DNA from: Flavobacteriales bacterium
GTDB lineage: Bacteria; Bacteroidota; Bacteroidia; Flavobacteriales_E; Vicingaceae
DNA: 64,000 nucleotides
Direction: 5' to 3'
Assembly (NCBI GenBank): GCA_029262875.1
Contig: JAJCYO010000167.1
Coordinates: forward strand, 51,098-115,097
The notes below the pieces were generated by a model. It saw nothing but the letters and a program-made list of their open reading frames with translations. It was not told where the DNA came from and searched no databases. The first letter of the stretch is position 1; every line of letters starts with the position of its first letter. This document shows positions 45,656 through 55,250 of the stretch, piece by piece. The translations under genes were made by a program, and so were the position numbers.

Positions 45656-46121
45656 TTATTTTAAAATAGTAGTTGGCTTTTTATTGACATTAGGATTATT
45701 TTCTTGTGATTCGAACAAAGTTTTTGAAGAATACATAGAAGTAGAAAATGCAAATTGGCAAAAGGAAGATATTGCGAATTTTGAGTTTATTGCAAAAGAT
45801 ACGACAGAAGCTCATAATTTATACATCAATATTCGCAATACAGGAGATTACCCATATAGCAACCTGTATCTTTTTGTTACCATGCAGGGGCCAAATGGTG
45901 GTTTGCTTAAAGATACGGTAAATTGTATCTTAGCAGATAATAGAGGGAAATGGTTAGGAAAAGGAGTTGGTGATTTGTGGGATTTAAGAATACCGTATGT
46001 TGGAGGATTTAAGTTTGCTCAAAAAGGCAATTACATTGTTTCTTATGAACAAGCGATGAGGGTTGAGGATGGATTAAAAGGAATTACTGATATTGGATTA
46101 AGAGTAGAAACAGCAAATTAA
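45648..46121 (+). CDS. gldH: Gliding motility lipoprotein GldH
   Basis: 157 residues from the ATG at 45648; the longer frame to 45552 would run through the previous gene and lacks a signal. The lipobox is LLTLGLFSC. The rest matches GldH: NANWQKEDIANFEFIAKDT, LYINIRNTGDYPYSNLYLF, GKGVGDLWDLRIPY. GldH is a lipoprotein needed for gliding in Flavobacterium, probably acting with GldJ/GldK and the T9SS. In non-gliding species it is also kept, so motility of this strain cannot be concluded. Confidence 0.93.
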   Translation: MPNYFKIVVGFLLTLGLFSCDSNKVFEEYIEVENANWQKEDIANFEFIAKDTTEAHNLYINIRNTGDYPYSNLYLFVTMQGPNGGLLKDTVNCILADNRGKWLGKGVGDLWDLRIPYVGGFKFAQKGNYIVSYEQAMRVEDGLKGITDIGLRVETAN

Positions 46122-46125
46122 AAAC

Positions 46126-48588
46126 GTGTCAAAACAAGAAAATACAAAAAGCAATAAGAAACGGTTCATCATTTTTTGGTGCATTGTTTTGATGCCATTT
46201 TTGTTCCTTTTTATCATGATGTGGGGTGCCAAGGCAGGGACTTTAGGATTTGATGAATTACCAGATTTAGAAGAATTAGAAAACCCTAAAAGTAATTTGG
46301 CGTCTGAAATTATTACTTCGGATGGAAAGATGATTGGGAAATATTTCCTTCAAAATAGAACCAATGTTAAGTACGAAGATCTGTCTCCATTTTTGGTAGA
46401 TGCACTTATTGCAACTGAAGATGAAAGATATAGGGTTCATTCAGGAATTGACCTTAGAGGCTTGGTAAGAGCTGTAGCAAAATTAGGGAGTGCTGGTGGG
46501 GCAAGTACCATTACTCAACAGTTAGCTAAAATGATGTTTCATGAAAAACCAGATGGAGGAATAGGCCGAATTAAACAAAAATTGCAAGAGTGGATATTGG
46601 CGGTTGAATTGGAAAAGCGCTATACCAAAAATGAAATCATTATCATGTATTACAATAAGTTTGATTTCATCTACAATGCGGTAGGAATAAAATCTGCTTG
46701 TAATGTTTATTTTAATAAAGAACCAATTGATTTAACTATTGAAGAAGCTGCTGTTTTGGTGGGAATGGCAAAAAATCCATCCTTATTTAACCCCAAAAGA
46801 TTCCCTACCAATGCTTTAAAGAGAAGAGAGGTGGTTTTTGCTCAAATGAAAAGAAGTGGGATTCTTAATCAGGAAGCATACGATTCGTTGAGGGCTTTGC
46901 CTATGGAGTTGAACTATCAAGAGGTTGATCATAAAATAGGTACCGCTCCTTATTTTAGGGAAACGTTAAGGCTGAAGCTACAAGAGATGTTGAAAACGAA
47001 GGATGAAGATGGGAAATACATTTACGCTAAATCTGATGGCAAACCCTATAACATTTACAGTGATGGATTAAAAATTTATACCACTCTTAACTCAAGAATG
47101 CAAGAACATGCTGAGTGGGCAGTTGAAGAATACATTGCCAATTCATTGCAAAATGTATTTAGTGAGCGATTAAAAAAAATCAGGATCAAAAGATACCCTT
47201 ACGATGGAGGTTATAAAGGAATAAATGAAAATCAATACCAAGCGCTATTAAAATCATCTAAAGAGAAAACCCCTCGATATAGAATATTGGCTGGAAAAGA
47301 GTGTGAAAATTGTGGAAGAAGAGGCAAGAATGTTAAAAAGGAAGGTAAGTTTTATCAATGTCAGGCTGAAGATTGCCAATACAAACGATGGGCAACTAAA
47401 AAAGATTCGATAGACATCGTTTTTGATACTAAACTTAAGATGCAAGTATTCTCTCATAGAGGGAACATCGATACCTTGCTAACGCCAAATGACTCTTTAA
47501 AATACTACAAAACATTTTTACATACAGGGTTAATGTCTGTTGACCCTCACACGGGATATATTAAGGCTTGGGTTGGAGGAGTTAATTATCAAAACTTTGC
47601 ATACGACCATGTAACGAGTAAACGGCAAGTGGGTTCAACTTTTAAGCCTTTTGTTTATGTAACCGCAATTCAAAATGGATATTCGCCATGCTATACTGTA
47701 CCAAATGTGAAATATACTTTTCATAAAGGAGAATATGGTTTGTTGAAGGATTGGTCACCGAAAAATTCTGATGGAATTTACAATGGATGCCCAGTTTCTT
47801 TGAAATATGCGATTGCGAATTCAATGAATACAACTACGGCATGGGTGATGAAACAATTTGGACCTCAGGCTGTAATGGATCAAGCTAGAGCGATGGGAGT
47901 AAAAAGCCATTTGGATCCTGTTCCTTCTCTTTGTTTAGGAGTTGCTGACCTGAGTGTATATGAAATGGTTGGAGCCAATGCAACATTTGCGAATAAAGGG
48001 GTTTACATAGAACCGACCATGTTTACGAGAATTGAGGACAAACATGGGAACGTAATCATTGATAGAAACCCAGATTCCAAAGAAGCAATGAGTGAAGAAA
48101 CGGCTTATGTAATGTTGGATTTGATGAAAGGAATTGTGGATGGAGAATACAACAAATGTATGGGAGATAATATGGTGGCAAGAGGGAAAAGAGGACTTTA
48201 TACCTTAGGGACTGGAATGCGACTTAGGAGAGGGGTTACTAAACAAAGACCTTATGGAGGGCATAAATATCCAATTGCAGGAAAGACGGGAACTACCCAG
48301 AATAATTCAGATGGTTGGTTCATGGGGTTGACTCCTGATTTGGTGACTGGAGTGTGGGTAGGGGCAGATGAAAGAGCCATTCGTTTTGCCAGAACACATT
48401 ACGGTCAAGGGGCGAATATGGCGTTGCCTGTTTGGGGGTATTACATGCAAAAAGTTAAGGCTGATAAAAAATTAAAATACCCGGATAGAGATTTTGAAAA
48501 ACCAGACAAACCGCTAAGCATTGAATTGAATTGTAAAAAGTACAATGAGTTAAAAGAAGGAATTAATTACGATTCTCAAGAATATTAA
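46126..48588 (+). CDS. Penicillin-binding protein 1A (bifunctional transglycosylase/transpeptidase)
   Basis: 820 residues starting at GTG, 4 bases after gldH. A membrane anchor (about 14-33) precedes a GT51 domain with catalytic E98 in [14 protein letters not shown] and [12 protein letters not shown]. The transpeptidase domain has SxxK (GSTFKPF, S504/K507), SxN (NSMNTT) and KTG (AGKTGTTQ). Between the two domains lies an insertion with four Cys, C393, C396, C412 and C417 (CENCGRRG, then QCQAEDCQY), a zinc-ribbon-like pattern. It polymerises and cross-links peptidoglycan in the periplasm. Confidence 0.94.
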   Translation: MSKQENTKSNKKRFIIFWCIVLMPFLFLFIMMWGAKAGTLGFDELPDLEELENPKSNLASEIITSDGKMIGKYFLQNRTNVKYEDLSPFLVDALIATEDERYRVHSGIDLRGLVRAVAKLGSAGGASTITQQLAKMMFHEKPDGGIGRIKQKLQEWILAVELEKRYTKNEIIIMYYNKFDFIYNAVGIKSACNVYFNKEPIDLTIEEAAVLVGMAKNPSLFNPKRFPTNALKRREVVFAQMKRSGILNQEAYDSLRALPMELNYQEVDHKIGTAPYFRETLRLKLQEMLKTKDEDGKYIYAKSDGKPYNIYSDGLKIYTTLNSRMQEHAEWAVEEYIANSLQNVFSERLKKIRIKRYPYDGGYKGINENQYQALLKSSKEKTPRYRILAGKECENCGRRGKNVKKEGKFYQCQAEDCQYKRWATKKDSIDIVFDTKLKMQVFSHRGNIDTLLTPNDSLKYYKTFLHTGLMSVDPHTGYIKAWVGGVNYQNFAYDHVTSKRQVGSTFKPFVYVTAIQNGYSPCYTVPNVKYTFHKGEYGLLKDWSPKNSDGIYNGCPVSLKYAIANSMNTTTAWVMKQFGPQAVMDQARAMGVKSHLDPVPSLCLGVADLSVYEMVGANATFANKGVYIEPTMFTRIEDKHGNVIIDRNPDSKEAMSEETAYVMLDLMKGIVDGEYNKCMGDNMVARGKRGLYTLGTGMRLRRGVTKQRPYGGHKYPIAGKTGTTQNNSDGWFMGLTPDLVTGVWVGADERAIRFARTHYGQGANMALPVWGYYMQKVKADKKLKYPDRDFEKPDKPLSIELNCKKYNELKEGINYDSQEY

Positions 48589-48592
48589 AATT

Positions 48593-49297
48593 ATGGCAAT
48601 AAATAAAGTTGTAGCAGGTGCCCAAGAGGCAACGACAGGAATTGAAGATGGAATGACGTTGATGTTAGGAGGCTTTGGTTTGTGTGGAATACCAGAAAAC
48701 TGCATTGCGGAAATGGTTAAAATGAATGTTACTGGAATAACCTGTATCTCTAATAATGCAGGAGTAGACGATTTTGGATTGGGCTTATTACTTCAAAAAA
48801 AACAAATTAAAAAAATGGTTTCCTCTTATGTTGGTGAGAACGATGAGTTTGAAAGACAAATGTTAAGTGGAGAATTAGAAGTTGATTTGATTCCACAAGG
48901 ATCATTAGCAGAAAGGTGCAGAGCGGGTGGAGCAGGAATTCCTGCTTTTTTTACTCCAGCGGGTTACGGTACAGAGATAGCCGAAGGAAAAGAAGTGCGA
49001 GAGTTTAATGGAAAACCGCATATTTTGGAAAGTGCGTTAACAGCTGACTTTGCCATAGTAAAAGCATGGAAGGGAGATACTGCAGGGAATTTAGTGTTTA
49101 AAGCTACTGCTAGAAATTTTAACCCAATGATGGCCATGGCAGGAAAAATCACCATTGCTGAGGTAGAAGAATTGGTGGAAGAAGGAGAATTAGACCCGAA
49201 CACCATCCATACTCCAGGAATTTTTGTACAGCGAATTTTTCAGGGAACAGGTTATGAGAAAAGAATTGAGCAACGAACAGTACGACAAAAAGGATAA
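48593..49297 (+). CDS. scoA: 3-oxoacid CoA-transferase subunit A
   Basis: 234 residues, standard. The CoA-transferase family I alpha-subunit signature is visible as [16 protein letters not shown], with [13 protein letters not shown] and [12 protein letters not shown] further on. With subunit B it moves CoA between succinyl-CoA and 3-oxoacids such as acetoacetate. It begins 4 bases after the PBP1A stop and 2 bases separate it from subunit B. Confidence 0.95.
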   Translation: MAINKVVAGAQEATTGIEDGMTLMLGGFGLCGIPENCIAEMVKMNVTGITCISNNAGVDDFGLGLLLQKKQIKKMVSSYVGENDEFERQMLSGELEVDLIPQGSLAERCRAGGAGIPAFFTPAGYGTEIAEGKEVREFNGKPHILESALTADFAIVKAWKGDTAGNLVFKATARNFNPMMAMAGKITIAEVEELVEEGELDPNTIHTPGIFVQRIFQGTGYEKRIEQRTVRQKG

Positions 49298-49299
49298 AT

Positions 49300-49959
49300 A
49301 TGGCACTTGATAAGGTAGGTATAGCAAAAAGGATTGCTCAAGAATTAAGAGATGGATGGTACGTTAATTTAGGTATAGGAATACCTACGTTGGTTGCTAA
49401 TTTTGTTCCTCAAGACATCACCGTAGAATTTCAATCTGAAAATGGAATTTTAGGCATGGGCCCCTTCCCTTTTGATGGAGAAGAAGATGCAGATTTAATA
49501 AATGCAGGAAAACAAACGGTAACATTGATGCCTGGAGCATCAATCTTTGATTCAGCAACGAGTTTTGCGATGATCAGGGGACAACATGTTCAATTAACAG
49601 TTTTGGGTGCGATGGAAGTGTCTCAAGATGGAGACATTGCCAATTGGAAAATTCCAGGAAGAATGGTGAAAGGAATGGGAGGAGCAATGGATCTAGTAGC
49701 TTCTGCCGAAAACATTATCGTAGCCATGATGCATACCAATAAAAAAGGAGAAAGTAAATTATTACCATCTTGTTCATTGCCTTTAACAGGAGTTGGTTGT
49801 GTGACGAGAATAATTACCAATTTGGCGGCATTAGAAATAAAAAATGGTGCATTTCATTTATTAGAAAGAGCACCAGGTGTGAGCGTTGAAGAAATTAAGG
49901 CTGCAACTGCTGGTGAGCTTGTTGTTCCAGAAAATGTTCCAGAAATGAAAATCGATTAA
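49300..49959 (+). CDS. scoB: 3-oxoacid CoA-transferase subunit B
   Basis: 219 residues, standard. The catalytic Glu lies in FQSENGILGMGPFP, followed by ADLINAGKQTVTLMPGAS and the KIPGRMVKGMGGAMDLV block. It completes the heterodimeric CoA-transferase with the upstream subunit; together they link ketone-body or branched-chain degradation to succinyl-CoA. A short hairpin follows the stop codon. Confidence 0.96.
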   Translation: MALDKVGIAKRIAQELRDGWYVNLGIGIPTLVANFVPQDITVEFQSENGILGMGPFPFDGEEDADLINAGKQTVTLMPGASIFDSATSFAMIRGQHVQLTVLGAMEVSQDGDIANWKIPGRMVKGMGGAMDLVASAENIIVAMMHTNKKGESKLLPSCSLPLTGVGCVTRIITNLAALEIKNGAFHLLERAPGVSVEEIKAATAGELVVPENVPEMKID

Positions 49960-49978
49960 TCCTAAAACGCATTTAGGA
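49960..49978 (+). terminator. Short hairpin after scoB
   Basis: TCCTAAA and TTTAGGA form a perfect 7-bp stem with a 5-base loop directly after the scoB stop codon. No T run follows, so it is at best a weak terminator or an mRNA-stabilising hairpin. Confidence 0.35.
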
Positions 49979-50101
49979 ACCAAATAATCTTAACATTTTT
50001 ATACAAATCCGTTGGTTTAGAGGCAACTATATGCCGATTTTTCAGTCTTTAAAAGGTAAAGCTTTTAAAATTAGTATCTTGTAAGGTTCTAATGGATTGA
50101 A

Positions 50102-53100
50102 TTGAAGTATTTTTTAAACATATTATTTCTCTTTATTGGCGTTAATTGTATCGCTCAAAATGCTGTGCTCGAGTTTAAAGAAAACAAGGGGCAATGGAAT
50201 GATAATGTCGAATATAAAGCAAGAATTCCAGGAGGAAACCTTTACTTAGAAAAAGACAAATTAACGTATCAGTTTCATAACGAGAGCGATGTTATTCGAT
50301 CGGGAGACCTCCATCATGGATTTATAAAAAATCCAACCCATCAAGATTCCATCATTAATTTACATGCTTTTCAAGTTAATTTTTTGAATTCAACAACTGA
50401 AAAATTATCTCCTGAGGTTGCCCGTCCAGATTATGAAAATTACTTTGTCGGAAAGGATAAATCCAAATGGGCAGGAAATGTGAAAAAGTATGAGAAGGTT
50501 AACTATCATAACATTTATAGCAATATTGGCCTAAAGTTTTACATGCAAGAAAATTATTTAAAGTATGATTTTAATGTTATGCCGAATGGTAATCCTGATG
50601 AAATAAAGCTGGAGTATAATGGTGTAGAAAAGATTTACCTCGAAGAAGGTAATTTATACATCAAAACATCGGTAAATGAGATTGTGGAACAGAAACCTTA
50701 TGCTTACCAAATTGTTCGAGGAAAAGAAAAAGAAGTGAAATGTAAGTTTGTTTTAGATGGGAATGTATTGTCTTTTGCTTTTCCAAGAGGGTACAAGAAA
50801 AGCCTTCCTTTGGTTATCGATCCTGTATTAATTTTCGCATCATACTCTGGTTCTACTGCCGATAACTTTGGATATACATCTACATTTAATGCTGCGGGGA
50901 ATTTATATGGAGGAGGAGTTAGTTTTGGGATTGGTTACCCATTAACATTAGGAGCATATCAAACAGTTTATGGAGGAGGCTCAAGAGATATTTCCATTTC
51001 TAAGTTTACACCGAATGGAACAGGGTTAATTTATTCGACCTATTTGGGGGGGAATGGTGAAGACTTTCCTCACAGTTTAATTGTAAATAGTAATGATGAA
51101 CTTTTAATTTTAGGAACTACAAATTCAATAAATTTCCCAGTAACAGGTGCAGCTTATGACAATACGCACAATGGAGCATACGATATCTTTGTTGCTAAAT
51201 TAAGTAGCAATGGATCGGTACTACAAGCTTCTACATTTGTTGGAGGCTCAGGTAATGATGGGTTAAATTTAGCAGCACAATTAAAATACAATTATGCTGA
51301 TGATTATAGAGGGGAAGTATTCGTTGATGTTAATGATAATGTTTATTTGGCGAGTGCTACTGCTTCGAATGATTTTCCAACTACAGCAGGGGTCTTACAA
51401 CCTGCATTGTCGGCTGGACAAGACGCTTGTATTTTCAAAATGACACCTAATTTGGGGGCATTAATCTGGAGTACTTATATGGGCGGAACCAATGCTGATG
51501 CAGCTTATTCATTTCAATTAAACAGCTTAGGAGATCTATTGGTTACGGGTGGTACAGCTAGTCCTAATTTCCCTACTACAGCCGGAACAGTTCAACCTAC
51601 TTTTGGAAGTGGTATTGCTGATGGCTGGGTGGCAAGAATAAATGCTTCGGCAACTACTATTATGGCAAGCACATTTTTAGGAACACCAGATTATGACCAA
51701 TCATTTTTTGTTCAATCAGATACGGCAAATAATGTTTATGTTGTAGGACAAACAGCGGGGACATATCCTATTACACCAGCTGGAGTGTATAATGTTCCTA
51801 ACAGTGGTCAATTTTTGCATAAACTGACTCCAAATTTATCGGCCACCGTATTTTCAACAACTTTTGGAACGGGTTCTGGGGAAATAGATATTGCATTATC
51901 TGCGTTCTTAGTGAACGATTGTAATTATATTATGGTCTCTGGTTGGGGGGGAGCTGTAAATGCTGGATTTAGCTCAGCAACATTTAGTACTACAAATGGA
52001 CTACCTGTTACGGCCAATGCCATTCAGAGCGGAACAGACGGAAGTGATTATTATTTAACTATGTTTTCTGAAAATGCAGGAGCCTTGATGTTTGCTACTT
52101 TTTTTGGAGGAGGAACGAGTGATGACCACGTAGATGGAGGAACGAGTCGGTTTGATAAAAAAGGAATTGTATATCAGTCAGTTTGTTCTTCATGTGGAGG
52201 ATCTACAAATGATTTTCCTACAACACCTGGTGCTTGGTCGAATACAGATAATAGCCCGAACTGTAATTTAGGAGTTTTTAAGTTAGATTTATCAATACTT
52301 ACTGCAAGTGCAGGGGTTTATGCTACCCCTTACCATTGTGTCGGAGATACAGTTGATTTTCAAAACTTAAGCAATGGAGGAATATCTTACTATTGGGATT
52401 TTGGAGATGGCAACACTTCAAATTTATTTGAACCGAGTCATGCGTATAATGCTGATGGCACTTATTCTGTTATGTTAGTTTCGTTAGATTCGGCCTCCTG
52501 TCTGAAAAGAGATACTGCTTATGTAGATGTTTTTATTAACTTACCACCAGTGGCCAATGCCCTACCTGCTGGAGTTTGTAAAGGAGATAGTGTTCAATTA
52601 AGTGCAACAGGAGGGTTAATATTTAATTGGCAACCGAACTACAATATTTTAAATGGAACTACAGATACACCAACAGTTTTTCCAGATACAACAACATTAT
52701 ACACCGTTATCGTTTCTGACAGTTGTGGAGCAGATACAACACAAGTATTGGTTACGGTGTTTGAAAAAAATATCAACATAGATTCAAATGTTAGAATCTG
52801 TCTGGGACAAAATGTTCAACTAAATGCGTTTGGAGGAGGAAGTTATTTATGGTCACCAGCAGCAACGTTAGATAACCCTGCTATTGCAGGTCCTATAGCA
52901 ACACCTTCACAACACACTACATATAACGTGGCTGTTACGGATGTCAATGGCTGTACTTGGGATACATCAATGACAGTTTTTGTGGATACTTTAACTCCTA
53001 CAGCCCTGGGTTCTGTAAATGACGAGATTTGTGAAGGAGACAGTGTGGAAATTTACGCTTCAGGAGGAATAACTTATAGCTGGACTCCTCCAAGCACATT

Positions 53101-53944
53101 AGCAAATCCTAATGATTCATCAACCATGGCTTTTCCTGTTCAATCTACGAATTATGTTATTGAAGTAACAAATGGTTGCGGGTCTGGTTTTGATACTGTT
53201 GAGGTGGTGGTACATATAGTGGTTGCTGATATTGTTCCAGATACCATTGTTTGTGCAGGAGAACAAGCCACTCTATGGGCAACAGGTGGAGTTTCTTATT
53301 TATGGTATTCGGCTGAAAATGCAGCGTATTCGACCAGCAGCATCATTACCCCAATAATTGATGTGCCCATCACTTTTTATGTTGACATTACTGATACTGC
53401 AGGGTGTACAACTACACTATCTGTTTTTGTGGACACATTTGCAACTCCAATGCTGGAAATTGGTTATGATATTTCAACTCAATGGGGGGCTTTGGTAACA
53501 TTAACACCAACAACAAATGGAGTTAGTTTTTGGTGGACTCCATCTACGGGGTTAAGTTGCGATACTTGTTTAAACCCTATAGTAACAGCAGTAGAGACCT
53601 CTACTTATTATTTAACTGTACAAGGTGCAAATGGTTGTTTTAGCTATGATACCATTACCGTATTTTATGATGGTGTTATTTATGTTCCTAATTCCTTCTC
53701 TCCCGATGGGAATGGAGTAAATGACATTTTTTATGCTTATGGAAAAGACATTGTAGAATTCGACATGTACATTTTTGACAGGTGGGGTGAAGAATTATTT
53801 CATACCAGTGACATGCGTATTGGATGGGATGGAGTTTATAAGGGTAAACTTTCTAAAAATGACGTTTACGTGTGGAAAATAAAATACATGGATATTCAGG
53901 GGACAGAAGGTACCATGTATGGAACAGCAACTTTAGTGAAGTAA
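50102..53944 (+). CDS. SBBP/PKD surface protein with type IX type B (gliding-associated) sorting domain
   Basis: 1280 residues starting at TTG (no suitable ATG). Domains in order: signal peptide ending at CIAQ; DUF7948-like region (about 20-240, FKENKGQWNDNVEYKARIPGG); SBBP beta-propeller repeats (about 245-715, YSTYLGGNGED and related); PKD (YYWDFGDGNTSN, near 758-770); several Ig/SprB-like repeats with xCxGDSV motifs (about 820-1170); and the C-terminal gliding-associated domain (YVPNSFSPDGNGVNDIF, DRWGEELF), about 1190-1280. It is probably a very large adhesin or matrix protein at the cell surface. Two G7 tracts lie in the SBBP part. The stop overlaps the convergent gene by 12 bases. Confidence 0.9.
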   Translation: MKYFLNILFLFIGVNCIAQNAVLEFKENKGQWNDNVEYKARIPGGNLYLEKDKLTYQFHNESDVIRSGDLHHGFIKNPTHQDSIINLHAFQVNFLNSTTEKLSPEVARPDYENYFVGKDKSKWAGNVKKYEKVNYHNIYSNIGLKFYMQENYLKYDFNVMPNGNPDEIKLEYNGVEKIYLEEGNLYIKTSVNEIVEQKPYAYQIVRGKEKEVKCKFVLDGNVLSFAFPRGYKKSLPLVIDPVLIFASYSGSTADNFGYTSTFNAAGNLYGGGVSFGIGYPLTLGAYQTVYGGGSRDISISKFTPNGTGLIYSTYLGGNGEDFPHSLIVNSNDELLILGTTNSINFPVTGAAYDNTHNGAYDIFVAKLSSNGSVLQASTFVGGSGNDGLNLAAQLKYNYADDYRGEVFVDVNDNVYLASATASNDFPTTAGVLQPALSAGQDACIFKMTPNLGALIWSTYMGGTNADAAYSFQLNSLGDLLVTGGTASPNFPTTAGTVQPTFGSGIADGWVARINASATTIMASTFLGTPDYDQSFFVQSDTANNVYVVGQTAGTYPITPAGVYNVPNSGQFLHKLTPNLSATVFSTTFGTGSGEIDIALSAFLVNDCNYIMVSGWGGAVNAGFSSATFSTTNGLPVTANAIQSGTDGSDYYLTMFSENAGALMFATFFGGGTSDDHVDGGTSRFDKKGIVYQSVCSSCGGSTNDFPTTPGAWSNTDNSPNCNLGVFKLDLSILTASAGVYATPYHCVGDTVDFQNLSNGGISYYWDFGDGNTSNLFEPSHAYNADGTYSVMLVSLDSASCLKRDTAYVDVFINLPPVANALPAGVCKGDSVQLSATGGLIFNWQPNYNILNGTTDTPTVFPDTTTLYTVIVSDSCGADTTQVLVTVFEKNINIDSNVRICLGQNVQLNAFGGGSYLWSPAATLDNPAIAGPIATPSQHTTYNVAVTDVNGCTWDTSMTVFVDTLTPTALGSVNDEICEGDSVEIYASGGITYSWTPPSTLANPNDSSTMAFPVQSTNYVIEVTNGCGSGFDTVEVVVHIVVADIVPDTIVCAGEQATLWATGGVSYLWYSAENAAYSTSSIITPIIDVPITFYVDITDTAGCTTTLSVFVDTFATPMLEIGYDISTQWGALVTLTPTTNGVSFWWTPSTGLSCDTCLNPIVTAVETSTYYLTVQGANGCFSYDTITVFYDGVIYVPNSFSPDGNGVNDIFYAYGKDIVEFDMYIFDRWGEELFHTSDMRIGWDGVYKGKLSKNDVYVWKIKYMDIQGTEGTMYGTATLVK

Positions 53945-55246
53945 CTTTCTGCCCCTTATCAATTCAAAGCCAATCCATCCAATTACGATAGCATATTCTA
54001 TAGCAATTAGCAAGTGATTTTCTTGATAATCATCACTCATATAGGCAGAATAGCTTAATACCACAAGAACCGACCATATTATCGCATAACGGTAATTTCG
54101 TACAAAAACAGATAATAAAACTAAATTAATGACGTACCAAGGATGGACTGTTGTTGCCAATAATAGGTAAATAGTATAAGCAAAGAACATTTTTTTCAAT
54201 GCATCTTGCCAAGAATTATTTCTGTAAAATGAAACAGTCATCACCAACACAAAAGTAACTATAGATAGTATCGGACCTACCTGTTGAATAATATTGTATC
54301 CAACCTGCTTAAAGCCAATCCATCTTATCACATAATAAATACTTGCATTAAACTCAAAGGTTTGGAAATACAAATTGATGCTTGAAAAGATATGTTCAAT
54401 AAGTTTTTCATCAAGAAAAGGTAAGAAGGTAAATACCAATGCTAACGCAGTAATAATATAAAACCAAATGCTTTTTGTAATGCCTAACCGTTTAAGCAAA
54501 ACAGGCAAAAACAATACAGGAATTAATTTTATACTAATTGCCATTGCCCACCAGAAAGCTGCACCAGCCCATTTGTTTGCAATTAACCAGTACGTACCAA
54601 CAACAATGCATAAGAGCATCATTCCTTCAAAGTGAAGGTTGCCAGAAAGCTCTACAATAACTAATGGGTTTAATGCGTATAAAAGAATATGGTGATGTGG
54701 CAATTGTAGACTGTCCAGTAACTTTCTAATGTATTTTATAGTAAAAAATTCCGCAATTAAGATGGGGATACGAATGGCAATAATGCCAGCCAACATTCCA
54801 AATTTTGAGAAAAAACCACCCAAGGAAAAAATAAGCTGATTGATTGGTGGATAAACGGTATAGTATTCTGGAGAATTTAGCCCATTATATAATTCTTGAG
54901 TTAACCCAGCTGTTTCGGCAATTTCTGTATTAACTATTTCTGAAGGAATAAACAGGTAAGGGTTAAAACCATTTATAAAGAGTTTTCCATCCCAAATAAA
55001 TCGAAAATAATCATCAGATAAACAAGGAATAGCAACAATGAATATGATTCTGAAGATCATTGAAACCCATAATAATATATCGGTTTCGTTTTTGTCTTTT
55101 GTGGTAAAAACAAAAAAGAAGTAGAGTACAAACCCTGCTCCAAATAAAATGATTAAGTGTTGAAAATTTTCTCTTTCCAGGAAATAACCAAAACAGACAT
55201 ATACTGCAGCGAAAACAATTGCAAGTATGTACTTAAATGGTGACAA
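53933..55246 (-). CDS. GT-C type membrane glycosyltransferase (GT87/mannosyltransferase-like)
   Basis: 437 residues starting at TTG, with about 11 membrane helices. The early loop with acidic residues (PCLSDDYFRFIWDGKLFINGFNPY) is the typical GT-C catalytic loop, and NPLVIVELSGNLHFEGMMLL is a conserved block in mannosyltransferase-like members. It is the last gene of the six-gene run and probably uses a polyprenyl-phosphate sugar made by the GT2 enzyme upstream. The acceptor is unknown. Confidence 0.83.
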   Translation of the reverse strand: MSPFKYILAIVFAAVYVCFGYFLERENFQHLIILFGAGFVLYFFFVFTTKDKNETDILLWVSMIFRIIFIVAIPCLSDDYFRFIWDGKLFINGFNPYLFIPSEIVNTEIAETAGLTQELYNGLNSPEYYTVYPPINQLIFSLGGFFSKFGMLAGIIAIRIPILIAEFFTIKYIRKLLDSLQLPHHHILLYALNPLVIVELSGNLHFEGMMLLCIVVGTYWLIANKWAGAAFWWAMAISIKLIPVLFLPVLLKRLGITKSIWFYIITALALVFTFLPFLDEKLIEHIFSSINLYFQTFEFNASIYYVIRWIGFKQVGYNIIQQVGPILSIVTFVLVMTVSFYRNNSWQDALKKMFFAYTIYLLLATTVHPWYVINLVLLSVFVRNYRYAIIWSVLVVLSYSAYMSDDYQENHLLIAIEYAIVIGWIGFELIRGRKLLH

Positions 55247-55250
55247 AATG

